A stretch of 5,265 nt of DNA, taken from the NCBI GenBank assembly GCA_937910655.1, contig CALEMV010000384.1, positions 1 through 5,265 of the forward strand, read 5' to 3'. Below are positions 1-5,067 of this stretch, one piece after another. The position numbers and the translations under genes are program-made. Numbering within the stretch: position 1 is the first letter of the stretch; each line of letters begins with the position of its first letter. Source of the stretch: an uncultured Solobacterium sp. Its GTDB lineage: Bacteria; Bacillota_I; Bacilli_A; Erysipelotrichales; Erysipelotrichaceae. The notes under the pieces are model-generated. The model searched no databases. It was not told the DNA's origin and saw only the letters and a list, made by a program, of their open reading frames with translations.

Positions 1-158
1 GTGCACCTGTACTACCACCATTCAAGTATGTCGCAGATGTTTCTATTAAGGTTGCGGAAGCTGTTGCTAAAAAAGCGCAGGAACAAGGCCTTGCACGTGC
101 AAAAGAAACAGACATGGCAAAAGCAGTACGTGATTTAAAGTGGTATCCAAAATACTAG
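1..158 (+). CDS. Malic enzyme / malolactic enzyme family protein, C-terminal fragment (5' end outside window)
   Basis: The reading frame is open from base 3 to the TAG at 156-158 and gives the last 51 residues of a protein. The fragment starts [14 protein letters not shown], continues with a helix [15 protein letters not shown], and ends DLKWYPKY. From memory, this pattern matches the C-terminal tail of NAD-type malic enzymes and malolactic enzymes: LPP, a VS-x-(K/E)-VA-x-AV helix, a G(L/V)A turn, and a final W-x-P-x-Y. Those enzymes oxidatively decarboxylate malate to pyruvate, or convert it to lactate, in the cytoplasm. The adjacent AEC-family permease supports the call, because malate enzymes and such permeases are commonly paired (mleS/mleP type). 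The catalytic and NAD-binding parts lie outside the window, so oxidative malic enzyme and malolactic enzyme cannot be told apart. The stop codon overlaps the next gene's ribosome binding site, indicating one transcript. Confidence 0.75.
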   Translation, partial: APVLPPFKYVADVSIKVAEAVAKKAQEQGLARAKETDMAKAVRDLKWYPKY

Positions 159-162
159 GTGA
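157..162 (+). promoter_or_regulatory. Shine-Dalgarno AGGTGA of the AEC permease, inside the upstream stop codon
   Basis: AGGTGA uses the last two bases of the upstream TAG stop and lies 5 bases before the ATG at 168. It decides the permease start in favour of ATG 168. The in-frame GTG at 159 would lie within the ribosome binding site itself. Confidence 0.75.
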
Positions 163-167
163 TTTTT

Positions 168-1118
168 ATGGTTTTCCTACAATCCTTAGAGAGTATTTTG
201 CCCGTTGTTATTTTAATTTCGCTAGGATATATCCTACAGATTAGAAAATGGTTTGATGTTAGTTTTAGTGATAACATCTCAAAATTAATTATGAACATTG
301 CTTTACCGGCATCTATATTTGTATCGGTAATGGAATATCTTACGGTAGAACGCTTGATTAAACTTTCAAGTGGGTTAGTATATGTGGGTCTAGCAACAAT
401 CTTAGGATATGTTGTAGCCTTTATACTAGTTAAGGTTTTAAAAATTAAACCTGGTAGACGAGGAACGTTTATCAATACTTTTGTTAATGCAAATACCATT
501 TTCATTGGGTTACCTTTAAACATTGCGTTATTTGGTGATAAGGCAACAGAATACTTCCTCGTTTATTACATCATTAATACAATATCTTCTTGGACATTAG
601 GTATCTATTTGATGACAACGGATAGTCTGGTTCAAACTAAAACAGAAGTGTCGTTTGACTTTAAGAAACTATTACCTCCACCTCTTATTGGATTTCTTGT
701 GGCAATCGTATTCCTAATTGTTAAGATCCCGGTACCACAGGTAATGACAAAAACATTGACTTATGCTGGAAATATTGTGACACCACTTTCACTAATTTAT
801 ATCGGCATTGTACTAGCGAAAGCTGGACTAGCAACTGTGAAGTTAGATAAAGATTCAGTGTTTGCTCTTTGCGGACGTTTTCTAATAGCACCTTTATTAA
901 TGATGATAGTTCTAAAGACAATTGGGACAAATCTACCAAATCTAGAAGCACAGACATTTATGTTACAATCGGCAGTTTCATCTCTTGCTGTAATGCCAAT
1001 CCTTGTGCATCAAGGGAATGGAGATGTTGAATATGCGACCAACATCGTGACTTTAAGCACAGTATTGTTAGTGGTAGTTATTCCATCTGTGATGAGCATA
1101 ATGCATTTCGTTATTTGA
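168..1118 (+). CDS. AEC (auxin efflux carrier) family transporter, probable malate permease
   Basis: This encodes a 316-residue integral membrane protein, the usual length for the AEC family, made almost entirely of hydrophobic helices (about ten predicted by eye). Family-typical features are visible: an N-terminal helix LPVVILISLGYIL (11-23), NIALPASIF (43-51), the central NANTIFIGLP segment (107-116), which is the conserved N-x-N-x-x-F-x-G-x-P signature, a basic loop near 92-99, TPLSLIYIGIVLA (205-217), and a proline-containing helix near MPIL (276-279). ATG 168 is chosen because AGGTGA lies 5 bases upstream; the alternative GTG at 159 would add three residues. It follows the malic/malolactic-enzyme gene with only nine bases between stop and start, so translational coupling is likely. 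By analogy with mleP of lactic acid bacteria it probably carries malate (or malate/lactate exchange), but AEC substrates are diverse and specificity here rests on the neighbour alone. Transcription should end at the hairpin at 1206-1241. Confidence 0.85.
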   Translation: MVFLQSLESILPVVILISLGYILQIRKWFDVSFSDNISKLIMNIALPASIFVSVMEYLTVERLIKLSSGLVYVGLATILGYVVAFILVKVLKIKPGRRGTFINTFVNANTIFIGLPLNIALFGDKATEYFLVYYIINTISSWTLGIYLMTTDSLVQTKTEVSFDFKKLLPPPLIGFLVAIVFLIVKIPVPQVMTKTLTYAGNIVTPLSLIYIGIVLAKAGLATVKLDKDSVFALCGRFLIAPLLMMIVLKTIGTNLPNLEAQTFMLQSAVSSLAVMPILVHQGNGDVEYATNIVTLSTVLLVVVIPSVMSIMHFVI

Positions 1119-1205
1119 TTCAGTGAGAAGAGTCTACTAATATTGTGCGTTTAACAACTGCTATTTTGACTTACTTTAAGAGTACTAGTAATTATGAATT
1201 ATGAT

Positions 1206-1241
1206 AAAAGCCTAGCTGATGGAAATTCAGTTAGGCTTTTT
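1206..1241. terminator. Rho-independent terminator shared by convergent genes
   Basis: A 14-bp stem (1206-1219 with 1227-1240) has one G-T wobble pair and a 7-base loop. GCCTAG pairs with TTAGGC at its base-rich core, flanked by AAAA on the left and TTTTT on the right. Read on the plus strand it ends in five T's after the permease gene. Read on the minus strand the right arm ends in TTTTAT directly after the HisJ-like gene, whose stop is only six bases away. It therefore looks bidirectional. The 87 bases between the permease stop and the hairpin (1119-1205) hold no convincing gene. Confidence 0.85.
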
Positions 1242-1246
1242 AGCTG

Positions 1247-2056
1247 TTACCAGAATAGTTTTTTACGTTCTTTTGCTTTGGAGACTAAGTCGTAGTCTGT
1301 TAGAAAGTTTAGTGGCAGTCCTTCCACGACCGACAAAGCACGGTTTAGATTTTCTTCAGTCAAAAAATGTTGTGGATTATGAATGTCGAGGCCGATGATG
1401 ATAGGGCATTTCTTCTTTGCGAAAATCTCAAAGAATTCTCTTGTTGGATAGGCATAACGTTCTCCATCAAGATATTCCTTCTTACCTATGCGTACACCAC
1501 TACCACAATTTAGTTCGAGTGGAATGTCATAATAGCGTGATATGTCAGCAATCTTCTCTGCAGCGTTTAGTACACTCTCGTCAATTCGCGGATATTTCCA
1601 GAGAAATACATCAGGATGAGCAATATAATCACACATATAATGTTGACAAGCTTCCTCTAAGCATTTTACATAGCGTTCAACTTGGTCTTTGTTGTCAAAT
1701 TCATATACACTATCTTTATCAATGGTTAGATTGTGTTGCCCTAAAATTATATAATCTAATGTCTTTCGATATTCACGAATGGTATCCCATTGGCTTGGAT
1801 AGTACTCTACTTCCATACCCAGATGAATATCGATTTGAGATGCGTATTTTTCCTGTAGAGAACGAATAGATTGATAATAATCAGGAATTTGTTCAATGTT
1901 CATACGTAACCCAGGACATGGTGTAGGATATGCGGCATGGTCACTGAAACCAAGGGTTGTTAGACCGGCTTGAATCGCTGCTTGAACATACTCTTCATCT
2001 GTACCGATCGCATGACCACAACGCGCTGTATGCGTATGATAGTTTGCTTTAATCAT
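1247..2056 (-). CDS. hisJ: PHP-domain phosphatase, histidinol-phosphatase (HisJ) family
   Basis: This encodes a 269-residue cytoplasmic protein of the length expected for HisJ-type PHP phosphatases. The ordered metal-binding motifs are visible: NYHTHTARCGHA near the N-terminus (His7, His9, His15), FSDHA (Asp39, His40), GMEVEYY (Glu82), ILGQHN (His108), IAHPD (His147), and GLDIHNP (Asp224, His226). These are the residues that build the trinuclear metal site in the family, which hydrolyses L-histidinol phosphate in histidine synthesis. The start is ATG 2056: GGAGGT lies 8 bases upstream, and the catalytic HTH motif then sits at residues 7-9 as usual. A longer frame back to 2131 would run through the promoter and is rejected. 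The promoter is at 2082-2110, and the terminator follows the stop closely. No histidine biosynthesis gene is in the window, so it may be a stand-alone enzyme or a relative acting on another phosphate ester. The family is certain; the exact substrate is inferred. Confidence 0.87.
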   Translation of the reverse strand: MIKANYHTHTARCGHAIGTDEEYVQAAIQAGLTTLGFSDHAAYPTPCPGLRMNIEQIPDYYQSIRSLQEKYASQIDIHLGMEVEYYPSQWDTIREYRKTLDYIILGQHNLTIDKDSVYEFDNKDQVERYVKCLEEACQHYMCDYIAHPDVFLWKYPRIDESVLNAAEKIADISRYYDIPLELNCGSGVRIGKKEYLDGERYAYPTREFFEIFAKKKCPIIIGLDIHNPQHFLTEENLNRALSVVEGLPLNFLTDYDLVSKAKERKKLFW

Positions 2057-2064
2057 GGGGATAT

Positions 2065-2070
2065 ACCTCC
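2065..2070 (-). promoter_or_regulatory. Shine-Dalgarno GGAGGT deciding the HisJ-like start
   Basis: Read on the minus strand this is GGAGGT, a near-perfect anti-16S match, with 8 bases before the ATG at 2056-2054. It sets the start 25 codons inside the longest open frame. Confidence 0.85.
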
Positions 2071-2081
2071 GAAACGATGAA

Positions 2082-2110
2082 ATTATATCATTCCTCACAT
2101 AGATTGACAA
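2082..2110 (-). promoter_or_regulatory. Sigma-A promoter of the HisJ-like gene, with extended -10
   Basis: On the minus strand the -35 is TTGTCA (2110-2105), the spacer is 17 bases, and the -10 is a perfect TATAAT (2087-2082) preceded by TGA, which gives the TGn extended -10. Transcription should start near 2075, leaving a leader of about 20 bases that contains the ribosome binding site. This is among the strongest promoter matches in the window. Confidence 0.8.
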
Positions 2111-2131
2111 AATATCGAAAAGTAATATCAT
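2104..2131 (+). promoter_or_regulatory. Probable sigma-A promoter of the metal-efflux ATPase gene
   Basis: A consensus TTGACA (2104-2109) is followed after 16 bases by TATCAT (2126-2131), five of six bases of the -10 consensus. An alternative -10 is CATAAT (2129-2134) with a 19-base spacer. The -35 bases are the same ones used, in reverse, by the minus-strand promoter (TTGACAA reads TTGTCAA on the other strand). The predicted transcript start, near 2138, falls at the edge of the palindrome core at 2138-2151, as expected for a repressible promoter. Confidence 0.6.
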
Positions 2132-2159
2132 AATAGTTGAATAATTGTTCAGGTGTTAT
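2130..2159. promoter_or_regulatory. Imperfect palindrome, candidate ArsR/SmtB-type metal-sensor operator
   Basis: The core TGAATAATTGTTCA (2138-2151) is symmetric about 2144/2145 except for one pair. Counting outwards, 11 of 15 base pairs of the 30-bp element are complementary, including the outer ATAA/TTAT arms. The TGAAnA..TnTTCA core resembles the hyphenated inverted repeats bound by SmtB, ZiaR and CzrA-type zinc/cobalt sensors. It lies on the predicted transcription start of a zinc/cadmium efflux ATPase, which is where such a repressor would act. The assignment is by resemblance and position; no regulator gene is in the window. Confidence 0.55.
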
Positions 2160-2165
2160 ATGTAT

Positions 2166-2171
2166 AAGGGG
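2166..2171 (+). promoter_or_regulatory. Shine-Dalgarno AAGGGG of the ATPase gene
   Basis: AAGGGG ends 7 bases before ATG 2179. It supports that start over an in-frame TTG at 2137, which lies within the operator and at or before the predicted transcript start. Confidence 0.7.
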
Positions 2172-2178
2172 TGTTAAG

Positions 2179-4476
2179 ATGGAATATCAATATCGTATTG
2201 TAGGCATTGATTGTGCAGATTGTGCCGCAGAATTAGCAGAGGAAATCAGAAAAATAGAGGGTGTACTAAGTGCAGACATCCATTTTATGCAGCAAAAATT
2301 ATACTTTACATGTGATGAAGAAAAACATTCTGCGATTGAACAGAAGGTTTTTGATATTATCCATGATGATGAACCTGATGCAGTGATTACAGCTTTATAC
2401 GATGAGACAAAACACCTCTTTAAATTTAATATTAAGAATATTGATTGTGCAGATTGTGCAAATGAAATAGCAGAGAAGGCAATGGAAATTGAAGGTGTAG
2501 AACATGCGGAAGCTGACTTCATGCATGCAATTTTACGTGTACAGTTTGCGACAAGTGAATATACACGTATTGAAAATGCATTACGTGAAATGATTGCTAG
2601 AGAAGAGCCGAAAGTTGAATTTTCACGCTATTATGCAGAGCAGAAGGTTGAAAAGAAAGAAGATCATAGTACACAAATGATGATTGTTCGCTTGGTATTG
2701 GGAGCATCCTTATTTGGACTATCGTTTATTCTAACGGGGATTATAAGTAATATTTCAACATTAGTTGCTTATATTATTTTGGGATATGATGTTATTTATA
2801 AAGCCTTCAATAATCTAAGGCGAGGAAAATTATTAGATGAGAATTTCTTAATGACAATTGCTACATTTGCGGCATTGTATTTGAGTGATTGGAAAGAAGC
2901 GACTGGCGTCATGTTATTCTACCAGATTGGAGAGTTCTTCCAAGATTTAGCAGTAGACCATTCTCGTAAGTCCATCGCATCTTTGATGGATATTCGACCG
3001 GACTATGCATCTGTACAAAGTGGAACAGAGTTTATCAAAGTTGATCCTACAGAAGTGCAGATTGGTGAAATTATCCAAGTGAAACCAGGAGAACGTATTC
3101 CATTAGATGGTATTGTTGTGTCAGGAAGTTCTTCTTTGGATACTGCATCCCTAACAGGAGAATCCAATTTACGTGATGTGGATGTAGATGATGAAGTTAT
3201 ATCGGGTGTTGTAAATACAAGTGGTGTACTGTTAATTCGTACAACAAAGGAATTTGCACAATCAACAGTTTCAAGAATTCTCAGTATTATTGAAGAGAAT
3301 AATGAAACAAAGTCAAAACAAGAAAAATTCATTACAAAGTTTTCTCATTATTACACACCTACAGTGGTCGCATTAGCAGTGCTTGTGGCAATTGTAGTAA
3401 GTTTAGCAACTGGTGATATGAATGAGGGTATTTATCGTGCTTGTACATTCCTAGTCATCTCTTGTCCATGTGCATTAGTCATTTCTATTCCACTTTCTTT
3501 CTTTGCGGGAATTGGTGGATTATCCATGCATGGCATCATGTTGAAGGGAGCGAACTACGTTGAAAAGATTGCGGAGATTCGTACGATTGTATTCGATAAA
3601 ACAGGAACTCTTACAACAGGACAGTTTGAGGTAAGCCAGTTACTGGATAGCTTAGATGACACAAAGCTGATGAAACTTGCAGCGTATGCGGAAAGCTATT
3701 CAAATCATCCAATCGCAAAAGCGATACAATATACATATCAAAATGAAGTGGATCAAACAAAGATTTCTGATATGCAAGAAATTGCTGGTAGAGGTATTTC
3801 AATTACTTTAGAAAACCATCAGGTTCTTGTTGGTAATTATAAAATGATGGTAGAGAACGGGGTGGATTGTAAACAATATAAAGAGCCGGGCACCTATGTA
3901 TATGTTGCAGAAGATCGTAGATTCTTGGGTTGTATTCTACTAAAGGATACAATTAAGAAAGATGCAGCTAGTGCAATCAACCACTTAAAAAGGAATCATG
4001 CGTGCATGATGGTATCTGGTGATGCAGAAGAGATTTGTCAAGAAGTAGGTAAGGAACTAGGCATTAATTCGATTTATGGTGGATGTTTACCAGAAGATAA
4101 GATAACATGCGTGAATACTGTTAAGCAGAATGGTGTTGTGGCATTTGTGGGTGATGGTGTTAATGACGTTCCGGTTATGCGCACAGCTGATATTGGCTTT
4201 GCGATGGGATCACTTGGCAGTGATGCAGCAATCGAAGCTGCAGATGTTATTATCACGGATGATAATCTAAACAAGATTGATACAACCATTCAACAGGCAA
4301 AGAGAATTATTCGTATCGCAAATCAAAATATCTTCTTTGCGATTGCGATCAAAGTACTTGCGCTAGTATTAGGAGCACTTGGTATTGCGAATATGTGGAT
4401 GGCAATCTTTGCGGATACAGGTGTTGCTATATTGTGTGTCATTAACGCTGTTCGACTTCTTCATATCAAGAAATGA
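2179..4476 (+). CDS. cadA: P1B-type heavy-metal efflux ATPase (Zn/Cd/Pb class)
   Basis: This is a 765-residue ATP-driven metal pump of the cytoplasmic membrane. Two metal-binding (HMA-like) domains lead the protein, each with DCADCA (cysteines 12/15 and 90/93). Membrane helices follow at about 167-206 and 221-253. The actuator domain carries TGES (326-329). The ion-channel helix has SCPCALV (CPC at 429-431). The phosphorylation motif is DKTGT (Asp473), the nucleotide-binding SNHP lies at 508-511, then MVSGD (611-615) and VGDGVND (657-663). The last two helices contain Lys725 and FADTG (Asp746). The CPC motif together with this Lys and Asp pair marks the P1B-2 subgroup (CadA/ZntA), which exports Zn2+, Cd2+ and Pb2+, rather than the copper subgroup. 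All key residues are present, so the pump should be functional. ATG 2179 is chosen from the ribosome binding site. A divergent promoter and an ArsR/SmtB-like operator precede it. No terminator is evident before the next small ORF, so read-through is possible. ZntA-like would be an equally fair name. Confidence 0.93.
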   Translation: MEYQYRIVGIDCADCAAELAEEIRKIEGVLSADIHFMQQKLYFTCDEEKHSAIEQKVFDIIHDDEPDAVITALYDETKHLFKFNIKNIDCADCANEIAEKAMEIEGVEHAEADFMHAILRVQFATSEYTRIENALREMIAREEPKVEFSRYYAEQKVEKKEDHSTQMMIVRLVLGASLFGLSFILTGIISNISTLVAYIILGYDVIYKAFNNLRRGKLLDENFLMTIATFAALYLSDWKEATGVMLFYQIGEFFQDLAVDHSRKSIASLMDIRPDYASVQSGTEFIKVDPTEVQIGEIIQVKPGERIPLDGIVVSGSSSLDTASLTGESNLRDVDVDDEVISGVVNTSGVLLIRTTKEFAQSTVSRILSIIEENNETKSKQEKFITKFSHYYTPTVVALAVLVAIVVSLATGDMNEGIYRACTFLVISCPCALVISIPLSFFAGIGGLSMHGIMLKGANYVEKIAEIRTIVFDKTGTLTTGQFEVSQLLDSLDDTKLMKLAAYAESYSNHPIAKAIQYTYQNEVDQTKISDMQEIAGRGISITLENHQVLVGNYKMMVENGVDCKQYKEPGTYVYVAEDRRFLGCILLKDTIKKDAASAINHLKRNHACMMVSGDAEEICQEVGKELGINSIYGGCLPEDKITCVNTVKQNGVVAFVGDGVNDVPVMRTADIGFAMGSLGSDAAIEAADVIITDDNLNKIDTTIQQAKRIIRIANQNIFFAIAIKVLALVLGALGIANMWMAIFADTGVAILCVINAVRLLHIKK
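2206..2459 (+). repeat. Internal duplication of the metal-binding domain, with a 20-base identical core
   Basis: The bases around both DCADC motifs are identical over 20 positions (2206-2225 and 2440-2459), offset by exactly 234 bases or 78 codons. Further likeness follows: A-E-(L/I)-A-E, then IEGV and (A/H)-A-(D/E), and both units end in an acidic-Glu-Pro stretch (HDDEP near 62-66, REEP near 141-144). The ATPase N-terminus is thus a tandem duplication of one domain of about 78 residues. Conserved codons at the metal site suggest either recent origin or gene conversion. Confidence 0.75.
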
Positions 4477-4501
4477 TTAGTATTCCTACATTTGTAATTA
4501 T

Positions 4502-4509
4502 GGTAAAAT
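4502..4509 (+). promoter_or_regulatory. Possible extended -10 promoter before the small membrane ORF
   Basis: TGGTAAAAT is a TGn extended -10 with five of six -10 bases. No good -35 is found 16-18 bases upstream (around 4480-4486). If used, it would start a transcript near 4516 covering the 30-codon ORF and the YvlD-like gene. These genes could also be reached by read-through from the ATPase gene. Confidence 0.4.
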
Positions 4510-4522
4510 AACTTTGTGTAAA

Positions 4523-4528
4523 GGGAGG
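4523..4528 (+). promoter_or_regulatory. Strong Shine-Dalgarno GGGAGG of the 30-codon ORF
   Basis: GGGAGG lies within an AAGGGAGGGA run, 10 bases before ATG 4539. The match is strong and the spacing slightly long. It is the main evidence that the short ORF is translated. Confidence 0.65.
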
Positions 4529-4538
4529 GAATTATCGG

Positions 4539-4631
4539 ATGAATATATTTGATGTTATGTCGGTGATTATCCTGATACTTGTAACCGCATTAGGCGTGCT
4601 ATATTGGCAAACGAAAAGGAGTCGGAAATGA
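4539..4631 (+). CDS. Small single-span membrane protein (30 residues), unknown function
   Basis: ATG 4539 to TGA 4629-4631 encodes MNIFDVM, a hydrophobic span of about 17 residues (roughly 7-23, VIILILVTALGVLYW), and a basic tail QTKRSRK. By the positive-inside rule the C-terminus should face the cytoplasm. It contains no cysteine or histidine, so direct metal binding is unlikely. A GGGAGG ribosome binding site precedes it, and its stop overlaps the next start as ATGA (4628-4631), the classic sign of translational coupling to the YvlD-like gene. I do not recognise a family. It may be a real small membrane protein that partners its neighbour, or a leader ORF that only tunes the neighbour's translation. 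At this length automatic annotation would usually miss it. Confidence 0.6.
   Translation: MNIFDVMSVIILILVTALGVLYWQTKRSRK
4616..4621 (+). promoter_or_regulatory. Shine-Dalgarno AAGGAG of the YvlD-like gene, inside the small ORF
   Basis: AAGGAG lies 6 bases before ATG 4628 and within the last codons of the 30-codon ORF. It selects ATG 4628 over the in-frame TTG at 4604. Confidence 0.75.
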
Positions 4632-4966
4632 AAAGATTTATAACTTTAATTTTAGTGAATGTAGCTTCACTTTGGTTGATTGATCGTGTTATGAGAACAA
4701 TGTATATCGGTTCTGCAAATACATTATTCTTGATTGCATTTATCCTTGTTATTTTGAATGCAACATTAAAACCATTAATGAAGTTGGTGTTCTTACCATT
4801 GACATTCTTCAGCTTTGGGTTATTCTCGCTGATTATCAACGCAGCAGTATTATCCATTGCATTCAGTTTTGCACACGGTTCATATATGATGGGTTTCCAT
4901 ACAGCGATTATCGCAAGTATTCTATTATCTATCGTGAATGCAGCCATTAATTCATATCTTGAATAA
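4628..4966 (+). CDS. YvlD-like four-helix membrane protein (PF04020, 'phage holin family' type)
   Basis: This encodes a 112-residue, almost wholly hydrophobic protein with four membrane segments, near residues 2-18, 28-45, 53-78 and 87-108. The central NATLKPLMKLVFLPLTFFSFGLFSLIINA region, read here as N-A-x-x-K-P followed by L-P-L-T and G-L-F, with I-N-A after it, matches the PF04020/YvlD pattern as I recall it. The length is right for that family. Its members are often labelled 'phage holin family protein', but no lysin or other phage gene is nearby, so a lytic role is not indicated. In Bacillus such genes belong to cell-envelope stress operons; the function is otherwise poorly defined. ATG 4628 is chosen from AAGGAG 6 bases upstream. 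It overlaps the preceding 30-codon ORF by four bases, and its stop codon lies in the terminator stem. Confidence 0.8.
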   Translation: MKRFITLILVNVASLWLIDRVMRTMYIGSANTLFLIAFILVILNATLKPLMKLVFLPLTFFSFGLFSLIINAAVLSIAFSFAHGSYMMGFHTAIIASILLSIVNAAINSYLE

Positions 4967-4993
4967 CATCGTACGTAGAAGTACGATGTTTTT
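4965..4993 (+). terminator. Rho-independent terminator after the YvlD-like gene
   Basis: A perfect 10-bp stem (AACATCGTAC at 4965-4974 with GTACGATGTT at 4981-4990) has a 6-base loop and a TTTTT run at 4989-4993. The left arm begins inside the TAA stop codon. The minus-strand side lacks a T run, so it works in one direction. Confidence 0.88.
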
Positions 4994-4996
4994 ATG

Positions 4997-5015
4997 TTAG
5001 GTTGCACTAACGTTT
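4997..5015. promoter_or_regulatory. Palindrome resembling a DtxR/IdeR-type metalloregulator box
   Basis: GTTAG (4996-5000) and CTAAC (5007-5011) form an inverted repeat around six bases. The 19 bases at 4997-5015 agree with the DtxR consensus TTAGGTTAGCCTAACCTAA at 13 positions, mostly in the two half-sites. It overlaps the presumed -35 region of the following ABC gene, a reasonable place for a repressor site. Such boxes can occur by chance in AT-rich DNA, and the outer right arm is poor, so this is tentative. Confidence 0.3.
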
Positions 5016-5030
5016 GAAAAATATAATAAT
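5002..5030 (+). promoter_or_regulatory. Probable promoter of the ABC transporter gene
   Basis: A perfect TATAAT is at 5022-5027 but has no good -35 at 16-18 bases. TTGCAC at 5002-5007 lies 17 bases from the overlapping AATAAT (5025-5030). The weak -35 may mean that an activator is needed, or that the -10 dominates. A promoter is expected here because a terminator ends just upstream. Confidence 0.45.
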
Positions 5031-5067
5031 GATACTAGAAGAATGATTAAAATAAGAAGAGGTAGAT

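Noticed and set aside
155..523. A 122-codon minus-strand frame over the start of the AEC permease.
   Set aside because: It is a shadow ORF opposite a clear transporter gene, with no recognisable motif.
1166..1195. TTGACT with a weak -10 (TAATTA/AATTAT), suggesting a small RNA ending at the 1206-1241 hairpin.
   Set aside because: The -10 match is poor and the product would be a very short transcript consisting mainly of the terminator; the hairpin is explained by the two convergent genes.
1417..1869. A 150-codon open frame on the plus strand opposite the HisJ-like gene.
   Set aside because: It is antisense to a gene with full family motifs, has low-complexity His/Tyr/Leu content, and is a shadow of the real coding frame.
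2057..2131. N-terminal extension of the HisJ-like protein by 25 residues (start at 2131).
   Set aside because: It would lie in the promoter and upstream of the predicted transcript start, adds residues not typical of the family, and ignores the GGAGGT before 2056.
2137..2178. TTG start at 2137 for the ATPase.
   Set aside because: It falls in the operator palindrome at about the transcript start and has no ribosome binding site; ATG 2179 has one.
4512..4523. Short inverted repeat CTTT-GTGT-AAAG before the 30-codon ORF as an operator or terminator.
   Set aside because: Only four base pairs, A/T-dominated, and no T run follows; expected by chance in this composition.
4567..5007. A 146-codon open frame on the minus strand over the YvlD-like gene.
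   Set aside because: It is antisense to a well-supported membrane protein and crosses the terminator hairpin; no ribosome binding site or recognisable domain is seen.
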